In this document: positions 6,433 to 6,491 of the stretch, piece by piece
Position numbering within the stretch: position 1 is the stretch's first letter
How the letters are laid out: each line of letters starts with the position of its first letter
Assembly (NCBI GenBank): GCA_029939015.1
Contig: JAOZTV010000133.1
Location: forward strand, 1 to 6,491
Source: Candidatus Aminicenantota bacterium
GTDB lineage: Bacteria; Acidobacteriota; Aminicenantia; UBA2199
Direction: 5' to 3'
Length of the DNA: 6,491 nucleotides
Position numbers and translations under genes: made by a program
Notes under the pieces: generated by a model
Seen by the model: only the letters and a program-made list of their open reading frames with translations
Database searches by the model: none
What the model was told of the DNA's origin: nothing

Positions 6433-6491
6433 ATGAATTTATATCTTATAGCAATACTTATTATTTTAGCTGGCAATTATTTTTTTGACTT
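6433..6491 (+). CDS. N-terminus of a membrane protein, truncated by the window end
   Basis: ATG at 6433 is preceded by AAGGAG (6421-6426) at a six-base spacing, the best Shine-Dalgarno on the + strand. The 19 visible residues, MNLYLIAILIILAGNYFFD, form a hydrophobic segment that is a membrane anchor or the first helix of a polytopic protein; there is no clear signal-peptidase site. It sits 31 bases after fetB on the same strand with no terminator between, so it is likely the third gene of the operon. Such an N-terminus is compatible with bacterial M48/CAAX-protease-type membrane peptidases, but that is only a weak impression and no function is assigned. Confidence 0.65.
   Translation, partial: MNLYLIAILIILAGNYFFD

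Overview
The window is strongly AT-rich (roughly 30% GC judged by eye, not computed) and comes from a Gram-negative-type bacterium: it starts in the C-terminus of an outer-membrane beta-barrel protein ending in phenylalanine and carries an exported S9 peptidase. Shine-Dalgarno sites (GGAGG, AAGGAG) are standard. Nothing fixes the lineage; an environmental diderm is the most that can be said.

Layout. 1-192 is the tail of a barrel protein, followed by a compact CG-rich hairpin terminator (239-265). 303-2210 (+) encodes a full-length Uup-type ABC-F ATPase, apparently read from a leaderless promoter. 2311-4872 (-) encodes a secreted prolyl-oligopeptidase-family serine peptidase with an unusually long Lys/Glu-rich segment. 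These two genes converge on a large imperfect palindrome (about 2194-2316) built of short AGGCAAT/AGGCAGAG units; the stop codons of both genes lie inside its arms. A 115-base divergent intergenic region (4873-4987) separates the peptidase from a + strand operon: a FetA/YbbL-like ABC ATPase (4988-5632), an overlapping FetB/YbbM-like permease that starts at TTG (5613-6401), and the first 19 codons of another membrane protein (from 6433), which runs off the end.

How the genes relate. Only the FetA-FetB pair is a clear functional unit: ATPase and membrane subunit of one ABC exporter, implicated in E. coli in iron homeostasis under oxidative stress. Uup is a housekeeping ABC-F protein acting at the ribosome and/or on branched DNA. 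The peptidase is probably periplasmic protein or peptide degradation. I do not see a new multi-gene system. The most unusual material is non-coding or low-complexity: the stop-supplying palindrome, the poly-A tracts inside coding sequence, and the CG-rich hairpin that may belong to a dispersed repeat family. No CRISPR array, tRNA, rRNA, transposase or gene-free stretch over 300 bases was seen.
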